From assembly GCF_000620665.1 (NCBI RefSeq), contig NZ_JIAU01000005.1, forward strand, positions 487,501-551,500: DNA of 64,000 nt, read 5' to 3'. Source of the stretch: Sphingomonas sp. URHD0057 (GTDB taxonomy: Bacteria > Pseudomonadota > Alphaproteobacteria > Sphingomonadales > Sphingomonadaceae). Below, one piece after another: positions 24,330 to 33,061 of the stretch (position 1 is the first letter of the stretch; the number at the start of each line of letters is the position of its first letter). The translations under genes and the position numbers were made by a program. The notes beneath the pieces were generated by a model. It was given only the letters and a program-made list of their open reading frames with translations, did not search any database and was not told where the DNA came from.

Positions 24330-25448
24330 ATGGCCGACGCCCGCACCTTCACCGTATCCGAGGACGACGACGGCATCCGGCTCGACCGCTGGTTCAAGCG
24401 CCATATGCCGGACGTCAGCTTCAATATCGTGTCGCGCTGGGCGCGCACGGGGCAGCTTCGGGTCAATGGGACGCGGGCGGTGCCGGGCGACCGGATCGAG
24501 GCGGGCCAGGAAATCCGCTGTCCTCCGACCGAAGCGGCAGCCGCCCGGCCGGCGCGAGCGACGCCCGGGCGCAAGCCGTTGACCGAAGACGAAGCGCAAT
24601 TCGTCCGCGAGATGGTCATTTACGAGGATCCGCAGGCGTTCGTGCTCAACAAGCCGCCCGGCCTGGCGACGCAAGGCGGGACCAAGACGACGCAGCATCT
24701 CGACCGCCTGCTCGATGGGCTGGCCGACGAGCGCGGCCGGCCAAAGCTGGTCCACCGCCTCGACAAGGACACCTCGGGCGCATTGCTCGTCGCGCGAACG
24801 GCGCGCGCTGCGGGACATTTCGCTAAGGCCTTCTCGGGCCGCACCGCGCGCAAGGTCTATTGGGCCATCGTCGTCGGCGTGCCGGACGCCGATGAAGGAA
24901 CGATCGACGCGCCGCTGGCCAAGCAGCCCGGAACCGGCGGCGAGAAAATGCACATCAGCGAGGAGCATGGCCTTCCCGCCAAGACGCGCTGGCGAACCAT
25001 CGACCGCGCCGGGAATCGCGCCGCCTGGGTCGAGCTTCAGCCGCTGACCGGCCGCACCCACCAGCTGCGCGCGCATATGGCGGCGATCGGCCATCCCATC
25101 GTCGGCGATGCAAAGTATGGTGGGCCGGAGGCGTTCCTGACCGGCGGGATCAGCCGCAAGCTTCACCTTCATGCGCGCCGCATCCACATCGACGCGCCCG
25201 ACGGCGGCGCCATCGATGTGAGCGCCGAGCTCCCGCCGCATTTCGCCGAGTCCCTGACGATGCTCGGCTTCAGCCCGATGGCGGGGGATTCCATGCCCCT
25301 CGATCAGAAAGCGCCGCCGTCGCGCGAGGCCAAGCAACGCAGGGTCGCCGCGGCGGCCAAGTCGCGCCGGCGCGAGCGAAGGGGCGAGCGGCGGTCACGG
25401 GGCAGCACGCAGGCGCGGGGCAGTGCCAAGCCACGGGGCAAGCGCTGA
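24330..25448 (+). CDS. RluA-family 23S rRNA pseudouridine synthase (RluC-like)
   Basis: 372 aa. S4 RNA-binding domain at 10-70, catalytic domain 95-320 with HRLDKDTSG and catalytic D145, and GRTHQLRAHM. The C-terminal 50 residues are Arg/Lys/Ser-rich, likely an RNA-binding tail. Probably converts uridines in 23S rRNA; RluC-like by the S4 domain, exact sites not decidable. TGATG overlap with the PaiB gene; first of a five-gene operon. Confidence 0.9.
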   Translation: MADARTFTVSEDDDGIRLDRWFKRHMPDVSFNIVSRWARTGQLRVNGTRAVPGDRIEAGQEIRCPPTEAAAARPARATPGRKPLTEDEAQFVREMVIYEDPQAFVLNKPPGLATQGGTKTTQHLDRLLDGLADERGRPKLVHRLDKDTSGALLVARTARAAGHFAKAFSGRTARKVYWAIVVGVPDADEGTIDAPLAKQPGTGGEKMHISEEHGLPAKTRWRTIDRAGNRAAWVELQPLTGRTHQLRAHMAAIGHPIVGDAKYGGPEAFLTGGISRKLHLHARRIHIDAPDGGAIDVSAELPPHFAESLTMLGFSPMAGDSMPLDQKAPPSREAKQRRVAAAAKSRRRERRGERRSRGSTQARGSAKPRGKR

Positions 25449-26056
25449 TGCACCCGAATGCCGCTTTTCACTGGGAAGATCAGCGGGCGATGCTCGATTT
25501 TGTCGGCAGGCAGTCGTTCGCGCATATCTTCACCGCATCGGAGGCCGGGCTGTTCGTCGTCCACGCGCCGGTGCTCGTCCGGGAGGGGCGGGTCTGGTTT
25601 CATGTCGCGAGGCGCAACCGGATCGCTGAGCGTGTCGACGGCCACCGGGCCCTGATCAGCGTCACTGGCCGCGACTCCTATCACAGCGCGAACTGGTACG
25701 CGTCGGCAAACCAAGTGCCGACCTGGCATTACGAAGCGGTCGAGATCGAGGGTCCGGCGCGCCGATTGTCCGACGAGGAGCTGGTCGAGCTGCTCGATCG
25801 CCTCAGCGAGGAGATGGAGGGCCGCCATTCGCCTGAGATGCCGTGGACCCGCGGCAAAATGGAGCCAGGCAGGTTCGAAGCCATGACGAGGGCGATCGTC
25901 GGCTTCGAAGTCGAGCCGAGCGCCATCCGCGGCACGCGAAAATTCAACCAGCACAAGACCGGCGAAGACCTGGCCGCGACGATCGAGGGCCAACGCCTCG
26001 CCGGCCGCGAGGACATCGTCACCGCAATCGAAGAGCTGGTGCCGCGTGGCAAATAG
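25448..26056 (+). CDS. PaiB-like FMN-binding negative transcriptional regulator family protein
   Basis: 202 aa. Family features: MHPNAAFHWED start, FVVHAPVLVR, SVTGRDSYHSANWY, PTWHYEAVE and KFNQHKTGED near the C-terminus. The split-barrel FMN-binding fold is expected; despite the family name many members may be enzymes. Start overlaps the RluA stop. Confidence 0.87.
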   Translation: MHPNAAFHWEDQRAMLDFVGRQSFAHIFTASEAGLFVVHAPVLVREGRVWFHVARRNRIAERVDGHRALISVTGRDSYHSANWYASANQVPTWHYEAVEIEGPARRLSDEELVELLDRLSEEMEGRHSPEMPWTRGKMEPGRFEAMTRAIVGFEVEPSAIRGTRKFNQHKTGEDLAATIEGQRLAGREDIVTAIEELVPRGK

Positions 26057-26714
26057 GCTCGCGGTGTTCGATTGCGACGGGACCTTGGTCGACAGCGGAG
26101 CGACGATCTACGCCGCGCTCAAGGAGACATTCCGGCAGCGCGAGCTTGCAGTCCCGACACCGCAGATCGCGCGCCGCGTAATCGGGCTCAGCCTGATCGA
26201 AGCAATGGCGGAACTGCTGCCGGCAATGAGTCCGGCTGATCACAGCGATCTCGCCGAGGAGTACAAGCGCAATTTCATGGCGCTGCGTGCCGCCGGCCAG
26301 GTCGAGGAGCCGTTGTTCAAGGGCGTGATCGAGCTGCTCGACGCGCTCGAGGATGACGGCTGGCTGCTCGCCGTCGCGACCGGCAAGTCCGATCGCGGCC
26401 TCAAGCATTGCCTCGACCTCCACGGGATCCACGCCCGCTTCGTCTCGCTTCAGACCGCCGACCGCCATCCGTCCAAACCGCATCCCTCGATGGTCGAGCA
26501 GGCCATGGCCGATGCCGGAGCGGCGCCCGCGACGACCTTCGTCGTCGGCGACACCAGCTTCGACATGGCGATGGCCGCCGCGGCGGGGGCGCTGCCGATT
26601 GGCGCGGCGTGGGGTTATCACGAGCCGCATGAGCTGTTGGAAGCGGGCGCCATGGCGGTCGCCGAGCATCCGCTCGACGTGCTCGATCTCATTCGGGAGC
26701 ATGCCCATGGATGA
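26046..26714 (+). CDS. HAD-IA family phosphatase (phosphoglycolate-phosphatase-like)
   Basis: 222 aa, GTG start overlapping the previous gene by 11 bp. Motif I FDCDGTLVDS (nucleophile D9), motif II VATGKSD, motif III lysine near SKPHPSM, motif IV VVGDTSFDMAMA. Substrate unknown; a small-molecule phosphate ester in the cytoplasm. Confidence 0.88.
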   Translation: MANRLAVFDCDGTLVDSGATIYAALKETFRQRELAVPTPQIARRVIGLSLIEAMAELLPAMSPADHSDLAEEYKRNFMALRAAGQVEEPLFKGVIELLDALEDDGWLLAVATGKSDRGLKHCLDLHGIHARFVSLQTADRHPSKPHPSMVEQAMADAGAAPATTFVVGDTSFDMAMAAAAGALPIGAAWGYHEPHELLEAGAMAVAEHPLDVLDLIREHAHG

Positions 26715-26937
26715 CGATACGAAGGCGCGGAACCGGCTTCTGCTCGCGACTCTTGTCCGGGTTGGCGGCCTCGCCATCTTCTTCCTCGGAATCGCGATCA
26801 TTTACACCAACCTGGTCCGCCCCGGCGGATGGCCGCAGCTTGGCGCGATCGTCGCCATCTTGGGCGTGATCGACGCGATGGTCGCGCCGCGCCTGCTGAA
26901 GCGCGCCTGGGACGAACAGGACCGCGAGGGGCAGTGA
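26707..26937 (+). CDS. 76-aa two-helix membrane protein
   Basis: Start at ATG 26707 (GGGAG at 7-nt spacing; ATG 26701 is too close). Overlaps the HAD stop. Two helices (about 13-33 and 42-60) separated by RPGGWPQ. It recurs between HAD and ATP12 genes in sphingomonads as far as I recall. Function unknown. Confidence 0.72.
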   Translation: MDDDTKARNRLLLATLVRVGGLAIFFLGIAIIYTNLVRPGGWPQLGAIVAILGVIDAMVAPRLLKRAWDEQDREGQ

Positions 26938-27629
26938 AGCGGTTCTGGAAGGAGGTTTCGGTCGAGCCGGACGGCGAGGGCTGGGGCGTCCGGCTGGACG
27001 GACGGCCTTTGCGCACGCCGGCGCGGGCGCCGCTGGTGGTCCCTGGTCGCACGCTCGCGCAGGCGATCACGGACGAGTGGGATGCGTCGGGTGAAAAGGT
27101 AGATCCGCGGACGATGCCGCTGACGGGCCTCGCCAATGCCGCGATCGACCGCGTCGCGCCGGACAGGCAAAAGTTTGCGGACCGGCTCGCCCGCTACGCC
27201 GAGGCGGACCTCGCTTGCTATCGTGCCGACAATCCCACGGAGCTGGTGGTGCGGCAGGCGGAAAACTGGGACGCTTTGCTGAGCTGGGGTCGGCGTCGCT
27301 TCGACGTGGATTTCGCGACGACCACCGGCGTAACCCATGTCCAGCAACCGCAAGCTACGATCGAGCGCTTGGGTCATGAGGTGGCCGCGCTCGATCCGTT
27401 CCAATTGGCCGGCCTGTCGCCGCTGGTGACGATCGGCGGGTCCCTGGTCGCGGCGCTTGCCGTGCTCGAGAAAGCCGTGACCCCGGAGGCGGCGTGGGAC
27501 GCGGTCAGCCTCGATGACCGCTGGCAGCTCGAGCGATGGGGCAGCGACGCGGAGGCGCAGGCAGCGCTGGATAATCGACGGAGGGATTTCCTCGGGGCGA
27601 CGCGGTTCCTGGACTTGCTCGGAGGTTAG
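26934..27629 (+). CDS. ATP12-family F1-ATPase assembly chaperone
   Basis: 231 aa, GTG start in a GTGA overlap. Begins KRFWKEVSV, followed by VRLDGRPLRTPAR, AITDEWDASGE and PLTGLANAAIDRV, all typical of ATP12, then YAEADLACYRA. It is thought to hold the F1 alpha subunit during ATP synthase assembly. Last gene of the RluA-PaiB-HAD-membrane-ATP12 run; its stop shares TTAG with gmk on the other strand. Confidence 0.9.
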   Translation: MKRFWKEVSVEPDGEGWGVRLDGRPLRTPARAPLVVPGRTLAQAITDEWDASGEKVDPRTMPLTGLANAAIDRVAPDRQKFADRLARYAEADLACYRADNPTELVVRQAENWDALLSWGRRRFDVDFATTTGVTHVQQPQATIERLGHEVAALDPFQLAGLSPLVTIGGSLVAALAVLEKAVTPEAAWDAVSLDDRWQLERWGSDAEAQAALDNRRRDFLGATRFLDLLGG

Positions 27630-28282
27630 TGCTCGGGGCCGATGAGGCCGCGGACGAACGGGACCAGGTTGGTCTGTCGGACTCGCTTCGAACGCTCGGA
27701 CGCGATGATCGCCCGAACCTTGTCGAGGCACTCATCCATCTCGTCGTTAATGAGCACATATTCATATTCGGCCCAATGGCTGATCTCGTCCGCCGCACGA
27801 CGCATGCGGTCCGCGATGACTTCGCCCGAATCGGTGCCTCGGGCGCGCAGCCGATGCTCGAGCTCGCTCATCGACGGGGGCAGCAGGAAGATGGTGACGA
27901 GATGCTCGCCAAAGTCCGGTTCGAGCTGGCGCGCGCCCTGCCAATCGATGTCGAACAGAATGTCGCGGCCTTCGCGCAATGCGTCCTTGACCGGCGATTT
28001 GGGGGTCCCGTAACGATAACCGAAGACGTTGGCCCATTCGACGAATTCACCGTCGCGGATCATCTGGTCGAATACCTCGTCGTCGACGAAGTGGTAGTCT
28101 TTCCCTTCATGCTCGCCCGGACGCATCGGGCGAGTGGTCGCCGAAACCGACATGGCGATCTCGTCATCAGCATCGAGCAGCATGCGCGAAATGGTGGTCT
28201 TGCCCGCTCCCGACGGAGACGACAGGACGATCAGCAGGCCGCGCCGCCGGCGGGTGGTCGCATCGCTTGGCGAGAGGTCCAT
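27626..28282 (-). CDS. gmk: guanylate kinase
   Basis: 218 aa from ATG 28282; an upstream in-frame ATG at 28390 lacks homology. P-loop LSSPSGAGKTT, SATTRPMRPGE, FVDDEVFDQM, ILFDIDWQGARQL and FLLPPS are all canonical. Phosphorylates GMP to GDP. Converges with ATP12. Confidence 0.95.
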   Translation of the reverse strand: MDLSPSDATTRRRRGLLIVLSSPSGAGKTTISRMLLDADDEIAMSVSATTRPMRPGEHEGKDYHFVDDEVFDQMIRDGEFVEWANVFGYRYGTPKSPVKDALREGRDILFDIDWQGARQLEPDFGEHLVTIFLLPPSMSELEHRLRARGTDSGEVIADRMRRAADEISHWAEYEYVLINDEMDECLDKVRAIIASERSKRVRQTNLVPFVRGLIGPEH

Positions 28283-28354
28283 GACCGTTCTTGCTTCGGG
28301 TGAGCCGTGGCCGTCAAGCGGCGGAATGGTGCGGTGCACAAGATTCCTCTTGAA

Positions 28355-28390
28355 ATGCTGCGGCGCAATGCATATTGTGCACTGCAACAA
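28355..28390 (+). promoter_or_regulatory. TGC/GCA-rich dyads upstream of the phasin gene (PhaR-like site)
   Basis: The stretch contains TGCGGCGCA (28359-28367) and TGCA...TGCA (28369-28372, 28378-28381) followed by CTGCAAC, about 20-50 bp before the phasin start. Alphaproteobacterial PhaR repressors bind TGC-rich dyads ahead of phasin genes, so PHA-responsive control is plausible. No phaR in the window. Confidence 0.45.
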
Positions 28391-28408
28391 ATTTGGAGGA
28401 ATGATTTC

Positions 28409-29146
28409 ATGGCAGACGAAACCACAGTCGAGGCCCGGGCGGCCGTCGACGCGCCGGCGAAGGTCATCGAGGCCGTTGCCGACACCGTCGCGACGATCGC
28501 CAAGGACAGTGCCAAGACTGCGAAGCGCGTTCGGGCCGCCACCTCGCGTCAGGTGAAGCGCGAAGCGGCTGTCGTGGAAGCTGCCAAGAAGACCACCGCG
28601 CGGCGCGCGAAGACCGTTCGCCGCAAGACCCGTACCGCCACTCGCAAAACCAGCGCCGTGGCCCAGAAAAGGATCAAGACCGTGACCAAGACCAATACGT
28701 ATTTCCCCGGCTTCGACGCCGTTCCCGCGTTCGCTCCGTTCCAGTCGATCTTCGCCGACGCCGGCGAGCGTGGCCAGGACCTCGCCAAGAAGACCCAGAA
28801 GGTGACCGGAGAGCTCGCCGATCTCGCCCGCGCCAACGTCGAGGCGATCGTCGAGGCCGGCCGCGTCGCGACCGAAGGTGCCCGTTCGATCGGCCAGGAC
28901 GTCGTTGCCAAGCAGCGCAACAGCTACGAGCAGGCCGCGGACGCGATCCGTTCGCTCGCCGAGGCGAAGTCGCCGACCGAATATCTGCAGCTGCAGAGCG
29001 AGTTCGCCCGCACCTCGTTCGACCGTGCGGTCGCCGAGACGTCGAAGCTGACCGAATCGCTGGTCAAGCTCGCCGGTGAGGCGTTCCAGCCGCTTTCGAA
29101 CCGCGCCACGGCCAATGCCGAGCGCTTCAACACCCTCGTTGCCTGA
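28409..29146 (+). CDS. phasin with basic H1-like N-terminal region
   Basis: 245 aa from ATG 28409 (GGAGGA, 8-nt spacing). Residues 1-95 are Ala/Lys/Arg/Thr-rich with AKKTTARRAKTVRRK-type repeats like PhaF or histone H1 tails. Residues 100-240 form the phasin_2 helical domain (NVEAIVEAGRVATEG, EYLQLQSEFARTSFDRAV). Coats PHA granules; the basic part could tie granules to DNA. Followed by a strong terminator. Confidence 0.88.
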   Translation: MADETTVEARAAVDAPAKVIEAVADTVATIAKDSAKTAKRVRAATSRQVKREAAVVEAAKKTTARRAKTVRRKTRTATRKTSAVAQKRIKTVTKTNTYFPGFDAVPAFAPFQSIFADAGERGQDLAKKTQKVTGELADLARANVEAIVEAGRVATEGARSIGQDVVAKQRNSYEQAADAIRSLAEAKSPTEYLQLQSEFARTSFDRAVAETSKLTESLVKLAGEAFQPLSNRATANAERFNTLVA

Positions 29147-29178
29147 CGCTCTCCCCTCCTAAAGTCAGGTAACGGACT

Positions 29179-29217
29179 GGCGGTCGCTCCCGATAACGGA
29201 GCGGCCGCCATTTTTTT
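29179..29217 (+). terminator. intrinsic terminator of the phasin gene
   Basis: 12-bp stem (29179-29190 with 29198-29209, one G-U pair), 7-nt loop, then A and seven T. Confidence 0.88.
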
Positions 29218-29279
29218 GCGTTATTGATGCAAATTGCCGCCTTGCCGCGATTTCGCGGACTGCCATATTTCAGGATGTG

Positions 29280-29633
29280 ATGATTGATCGTTGGACGATG
29301 ATGGCCGCCGGGCCGGGGGACGGCGACGGGATCGAGGAAATCGAGACCGGCGTCGCCACGCGCACGCGCCCCCGGACCAAGAAGCCGTCCAACTATAAAG
29401 TGCTGATGCTCAACGACGATTACACGCCGATGGAGTTCGTCGTGCTGGTGCTGCAGCGCTTTTTCTCGATGGGTATCGAGGATGCGACGCGGGTCATGCT
29501 CCAGGTCCACCAGCAGGGCGTGGCGGTGTGCGGGGTGTTCACCTACGAGGTCGCCGAGACCAAGGTCACGCAAGTGATCGACTTCGCCCGCGAGAACCAG
29601 CACCCGCTGCAATGCACGCTGGAGAAGGCCTGA
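29280..29633 (+). CDS. clpS: ClpS adaptor of the Clp protease
   Basis: About 117 aa; start uncertain between GTG 29277, ATG 29280 and ATG 29298. Flexible N-terminus, then the ClpS core [17 protein letters not shown] with the N-degron pocket residues and [20 protein letters not shown]. Delivers N-end-rule substrates to ClpAP. No clpA next to it. Confidence 0.93.
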   Translation: MIDRWTMMAAGPGDGDGIEEIETGVATRTRPRTKKPSNYKVLMLNDDYTPMEFVVLVLQRFFSMGIEDATRVMLQVHQQGVAVCGVFTYEVAETKVTQVIDFARENQHPLQCTLEKA

Positions 29634-29678
29634 GGGCTCTCGCTTGTAACGCTGCCGTCACGCGCTAAAGCGCGGGCC

Positions 29679-30962
29679 GTGGACAGCATCTGGATCCAGG
29701 GCGGGGCCAAGCTCAACGGCGAGATTCCCATCAGCGGCGCCAAGAATGCTGCGCTGACGCTCATGCCTTGCGCGCTTCTGACCGAAGAGAAGCTGACGCT
29801 GACCAACCTTCCGCGCCTGGCCGACGTCGACACCTTCAGTCACCTGCTTAACCAGCTCGGCGTCTCGACCTCGGTCGCCGGGGTCAAGAAGGGCGAGATC
29901 GGGCGGCGGATGACGCTGCAGGCGGAAGAGATCGTCTCGACCACCGCTCCCTATGACATGGTCCGCAAGATGCGCGCATCGGTGCTCGTGCTCGGGCCGA
30001 TGCTCGCGCGCATGGGCGAGGCGATCGTCTCGTTGCCGGGCGGCTGCGCGATCGGCGACCGCCCTATCGACCTGCACCTGAAGGCGCTCGAGTGCATGGG
30101 CGCGGAGATCGAGATCGCCGCCGGCTATGTGAAGGCGAGCGCACCCAAGGGCCGGCTCAGCGGCGGGGACTTCAGCTTCCCGGTGGTGTCGGTGGGTGCG
30201 ACTGAGAATGCGCTGATGGCGGGAGTTTTAGCCAAGGGGCGGTCGCAATTGTTCAATGCCGCCCGCGAGCCCGAGATCGTCGACCTCAGCAATCTGCTCG
30301 TGGCGATGGGAGCGAAGATCGCCGGGATCGGCTCGGGGCACCTGATCATCGACGGCGTCGAAGGGCTCGGCGGCACCACCTATGAAGTGATGCCCGACCG
30401 CATCGAGGCCGGCAGCTACGCCTGTGCGGCGGGTATGACCGGCGGCTCGATCAACCTGATCGGCGCCCGGCCCGACGACATGCAGGCGACGCTGAACGCG
30501 CTCGCCCAGGCTGGGCTGATGATCGAGTTCCACAATCGCGGGATCAAGGTCAGCGCCAACGGCAAGCTGAAACCGCTGGCGCTGTCGACTTCGCCCTTTC
30601 CGGGCTTTGCGACGGACATGCAGGCGCAGTTCATGGCCATGCTTGCGCTCGCCGAAGGCGACAGCTTCCTCGAGGAGACGATCTTCGAGAATCGCTACAT
30701 GCACGTGCCCGAGCTCAGGCGCATGGGGGCCGAGGTCGACATCCACGGCCGCTCGGCGATCGTGAAGGGCGTCGACGGGCTGACCGGGGCCAACGTCATG
30801 GCCACCGACCTGCGCGCGTCGATGAGCCTGGTGCTTGCCGGTCTCGCAGCCGAAGGCGAGACCGAGGTGCTGCGCGTCTATCACCTCGACCGCGGCTACG
30901 AACGACTCGAGGAAAAACTGTCCGCCGTCGGCGCGACGATCGAGCGGCGGAGTACGGGTTAG
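29679..30962 (+). CDS. murA: UDP-N-acetylglucosamine 1-carboxyvinyltransferase
   Basis: 427 aa, GTG start. Catalytic C123 in [11 protein letters not shown], substrate lysine in SGAKNAAL, and the EPSP-synthase-type inside-out barrel repeats. First committed step of peptidoglycan synthesis, cytoplasmic. Stop overlaps the converging GNAT gene by TTAG. Confidence 0.95.
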   Translation: MDSIWIQGGAKLNGEIPISGAKNAALTLMPCALLTEEKLTLTNLPRLADVDTFSHLLNQLGVSTSVAGVKKGEIGRRMTLQAEEIVSTTAPYDMVRKMRASVLVLGPMLARMGEAIVSLPGGCAIGDRPIDLHLKALECMGAEIEIAAGYVKASAPKGRLSGGDFSFPVVSVGATENALMAGVLAKGRSQLFNAAREPEIVDLSNLLVAMGAKIAGIGSGHLIIDGVEGLGGTTYEVMPDRIEAGSYACAAGMTGGSINLIGARPDDMQATLNALAQAGLMIEFHNRGIKVSANGKLKPLALSTSPFPGFATDMQAQFMAMLALAEGDSFLEETIFENRYMHVPELRRMGAEVDIHGRSAIVKGVDGLTGANVMATDLRASMSLVLAGLAAEGETEVLRVYHLDRGYERLEEKLSAVGATIERRSTG

Positions 30963-31768
30963 AGTTTCTTCATGAAGCGCATGCTGGTGCGCTCGTAACC
31001 CATGTGGCGGTAGAAAGCGTGGGCCTTGGCGAGGCGGTCGTTGCTGGTCACCTCGACCATGCCGCAGCCCAGCGCCTTCAAATGTTGCTCGGCGGCTTCC
31101 GTCAGCATTCGGCCGATGCCTTGGCCCCGCGCGCCTTCGGCGACGACGAGGATGGTGATGCGGCCGACCGGCTGGTCGCGGTGGATCGTCACCATGCGGT
31201 GGATGCCGACGAGGCCGACGATTTGCTTGTCGAGCGTGGCGACGATCGGCGCGAGCTTGTCCCTGGCAAGCTGGTTGATGCGCTTGCGGACGCCCTTGGC
31301 GTCGGTTTCGTGGCCGAGCAGCTCCATCAGCGGCACCAGGGCTCTCGCGTCGTCGGCTCTGGCGTCGCGCAATTTGAGCTTGGGCTTCGGCGGTGGAGGT
31401 GCCGGCGCGGGCTCACGCCGCCCCTTTTGTCGGGCCGGCTCGGGCGGGGGCCGGGGCCGTAGCTCGGGCTCGGGCTCGGTGTCGTTAGCGGCGGCGCGAA
31501 CCTTCCGCGGTTTCTTGCGCGGCATCACCGCGACGTCGAGCGAGGCGCCCCAGTCCTTGGCGCCGAGGTTGCGCAAATAATGCTCGACGTCCTCGGGCTT
31601 CGCGGTCGGGCCGTTGTCGTCCATCCCGAACACCGCCTTGCCGCGGGGGTCGGTCAGGCCGACCTTGCCGAAGCGGCGCTTGCCCGGCGTCCGCACCCGT
31701 GAGCGGACGAGCTTCAACCCCCGGTTCCGGGCGGTCTCGGCAAGGGCATCGAGCTCGGGGTCGCTCAC
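30959..31768 (-). CDS. GNAT acetyltransferase with extra N-terminal domain
   Basis: 269 aa. Residues 1-85 are an unassigned domain ([31 protein letters not shown]). Residues 86-130 are a Pro/Glu/Arg linker. Residues 130-269 are GNAT with [17 protein letters not shown] (acetyl-CoA loop) and [11 protein letters not shown]. Substrate unknown. ATGA overlap with the DUF445 gene upstream. Confidence 0.85.
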   Translation of the reverse strand: MSDPELDALAETARNRGLKLVRSRVRTPGKRRFGKVGLTDPRGKAVFGMDDNGPTAKPEDVEHYLRNLGAKDWGASLDVAVMPRKKPRKVRAAANDTEPEPELRPRPPPEPARQKGRREPAPAPPPPKPKLKLRDARADDARALVPLMELLGHETDAKGVRKRINQLARDKLAPIVATLDKQIVGLVGIHRMVTIHRDQPVGRITILVVAEGARGQGIGRMLTEAAEQHLKALGCGMVEVTSNDRLAKAHAFYRHMGYERTSMRFMKKL

Positions 31769-33030
31769 AATTTGTCCACCACATTCAGCACCAGCCCGAC
31801 CATGCCGCCGACCAGCGTTCCGTTGATGCGGATATATTGAAGGTCACGGCCGACGGCAGCCTCCAGCCGGTTGGTGACGGTGCGCGCGTCCCAGCTGCGG
31901 ACCGTTTCCGACACCAGTTTCACGATCGAGCTGCCGTAGCTCGCCGCCAGCCCGACGGTGGCGCGGCGCGCGAACTGGTTGATGGCGGCGCGGATGCGCG
32001 TGTCGCTTTCGAGCGTCGAGCCCATCGACTTCATGACTTCGCCAAGCTTGCCGGCGAGAACCGCGTCGGGATTGCGCGCTGCCTTGATGATGGCCTCGCG
32101 GCCCTTCTGCCACAGGGTGTCGAGCCAGAGGCTGACCGACTTGTTGTCGAGCAGCTGCTCCTTGATCGCTTCGACCCGCTCGCGCGTCTCGGGGCGCGTC
32201 TGGAGGTCGTTGGCGAGCTGTGCCAACGCCTCCTCGATCTTCTGGCGGACCGGGTGCGCGGGATCGGTCGACATCTCGACCGTGAGCTTCTTGAGGCCGT
32301 CGATGATCGCATCGGCGAGCTTGGCGTCGAGCCCGGCCAGCTTCAGCACCCAATTGGCTTTCTTGTGGACCATCTCGCGGATGAGCTGCTCGTTGGCGTC
32401 GAGCGCCCGTGCCATCCAGCGGATGGTCGCCTCGAGCATCGGCACGTGGCGGTCCTCGTTGATCGCCGAGGCGAGGGCGTGACCGAGCAGCGGCGACAGC
32501 TCCATCTTTCGCAGCCGCGACGCGATTGCGCCTTTGACGATCCCGCCAAGGCGCTCGTCATCGAGGCCTTCGAAAATGTCGGCGATCAGCCGCGACGCGC
32601 CGGCACGGATGCGATTCCCTTCGCCTGCCGGTGTCTGCAGGAAGCGGCCGGCGGCGCCGGCAAGGTCGATATTGCGCATCCGCCGCGCGACGACGGCAGG
32701 AATCAGGAAATTTTCTTTGAGGAAATTCGCCAACGCTTCCCCGATTCGGTCCTTGTTGCGGGGAATGATCGCGGTGTGCGGGATCGGCAGGCCGAGCGGA
32801 TGGCGGAACAGCGCCGTCACCGCGAACCAGTCGGCGAGGCCGCCGACCATCGCCGCCTCGGCGAACGCCTTGACGTAGCTAAGCCACGGGAATTGATGCT
32901 CGAATGCTCGTGAAATGAAGAACACCGCGGCCATGACGACGAGGAGGCCAGTGGCGACGACCTTCATTCCCTGCGCGCCCGGCTGGACAGGGTTGAAGCG
33001 AGCGAGCGCGCCGTTGCTTACACGAACCAT
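31765..33030 (-). CDS. DUF445 family membrane protein
   Basis: 421 aa. An N-terminal helix (about 23-42) and a C-terminal hydrophobic segment (about 400-418) enclose long amphipathic helices. ADWFAVTALFRHPLG near residue 70 is the family signature. Function not established. Co-transcribed with the GNAT gene. Confidence 0.85.
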   Translation of the reverse strand: MVRVSNGALARFNPVQPGAQGMKVVATGLLVVMAAVFFISRAFEHQFPWLSYVKAFAEAAMVGGLADWFAVTALFRHPLGLPIPHTAIIPRNKDRIGEALANFLKENFLIPAVVARRMRNIDLAGAAGRFLQTPAGEGNRIRAGASRLIADIFEGLDDERLGGIVKGAIASRLRKMELSPLLGHALASAINEDRHVPMLEATIRWMARALDANEQLIREMVHKKANWVLKLAGLDAKLADAIIDGLKKLTVEMSTDPAHPVRQKIEEALAQLANDLQTRPETRERVEAIKEQLLDNKSVSLWLDTLWQKGREAIIKAARNPDAVLAGKLGEVMKSMGSTLESDTRIRAAINQFARRATVGLAASYGSSIVKLVSETVRSWDARTVTNRLEAAVGRDLQYIRINGTLVGGMVGLVLNVVDKL

Positions 33031-33061
33031 GGCAGCTCAATAGCCGAGCCGCGGCTCGGGT

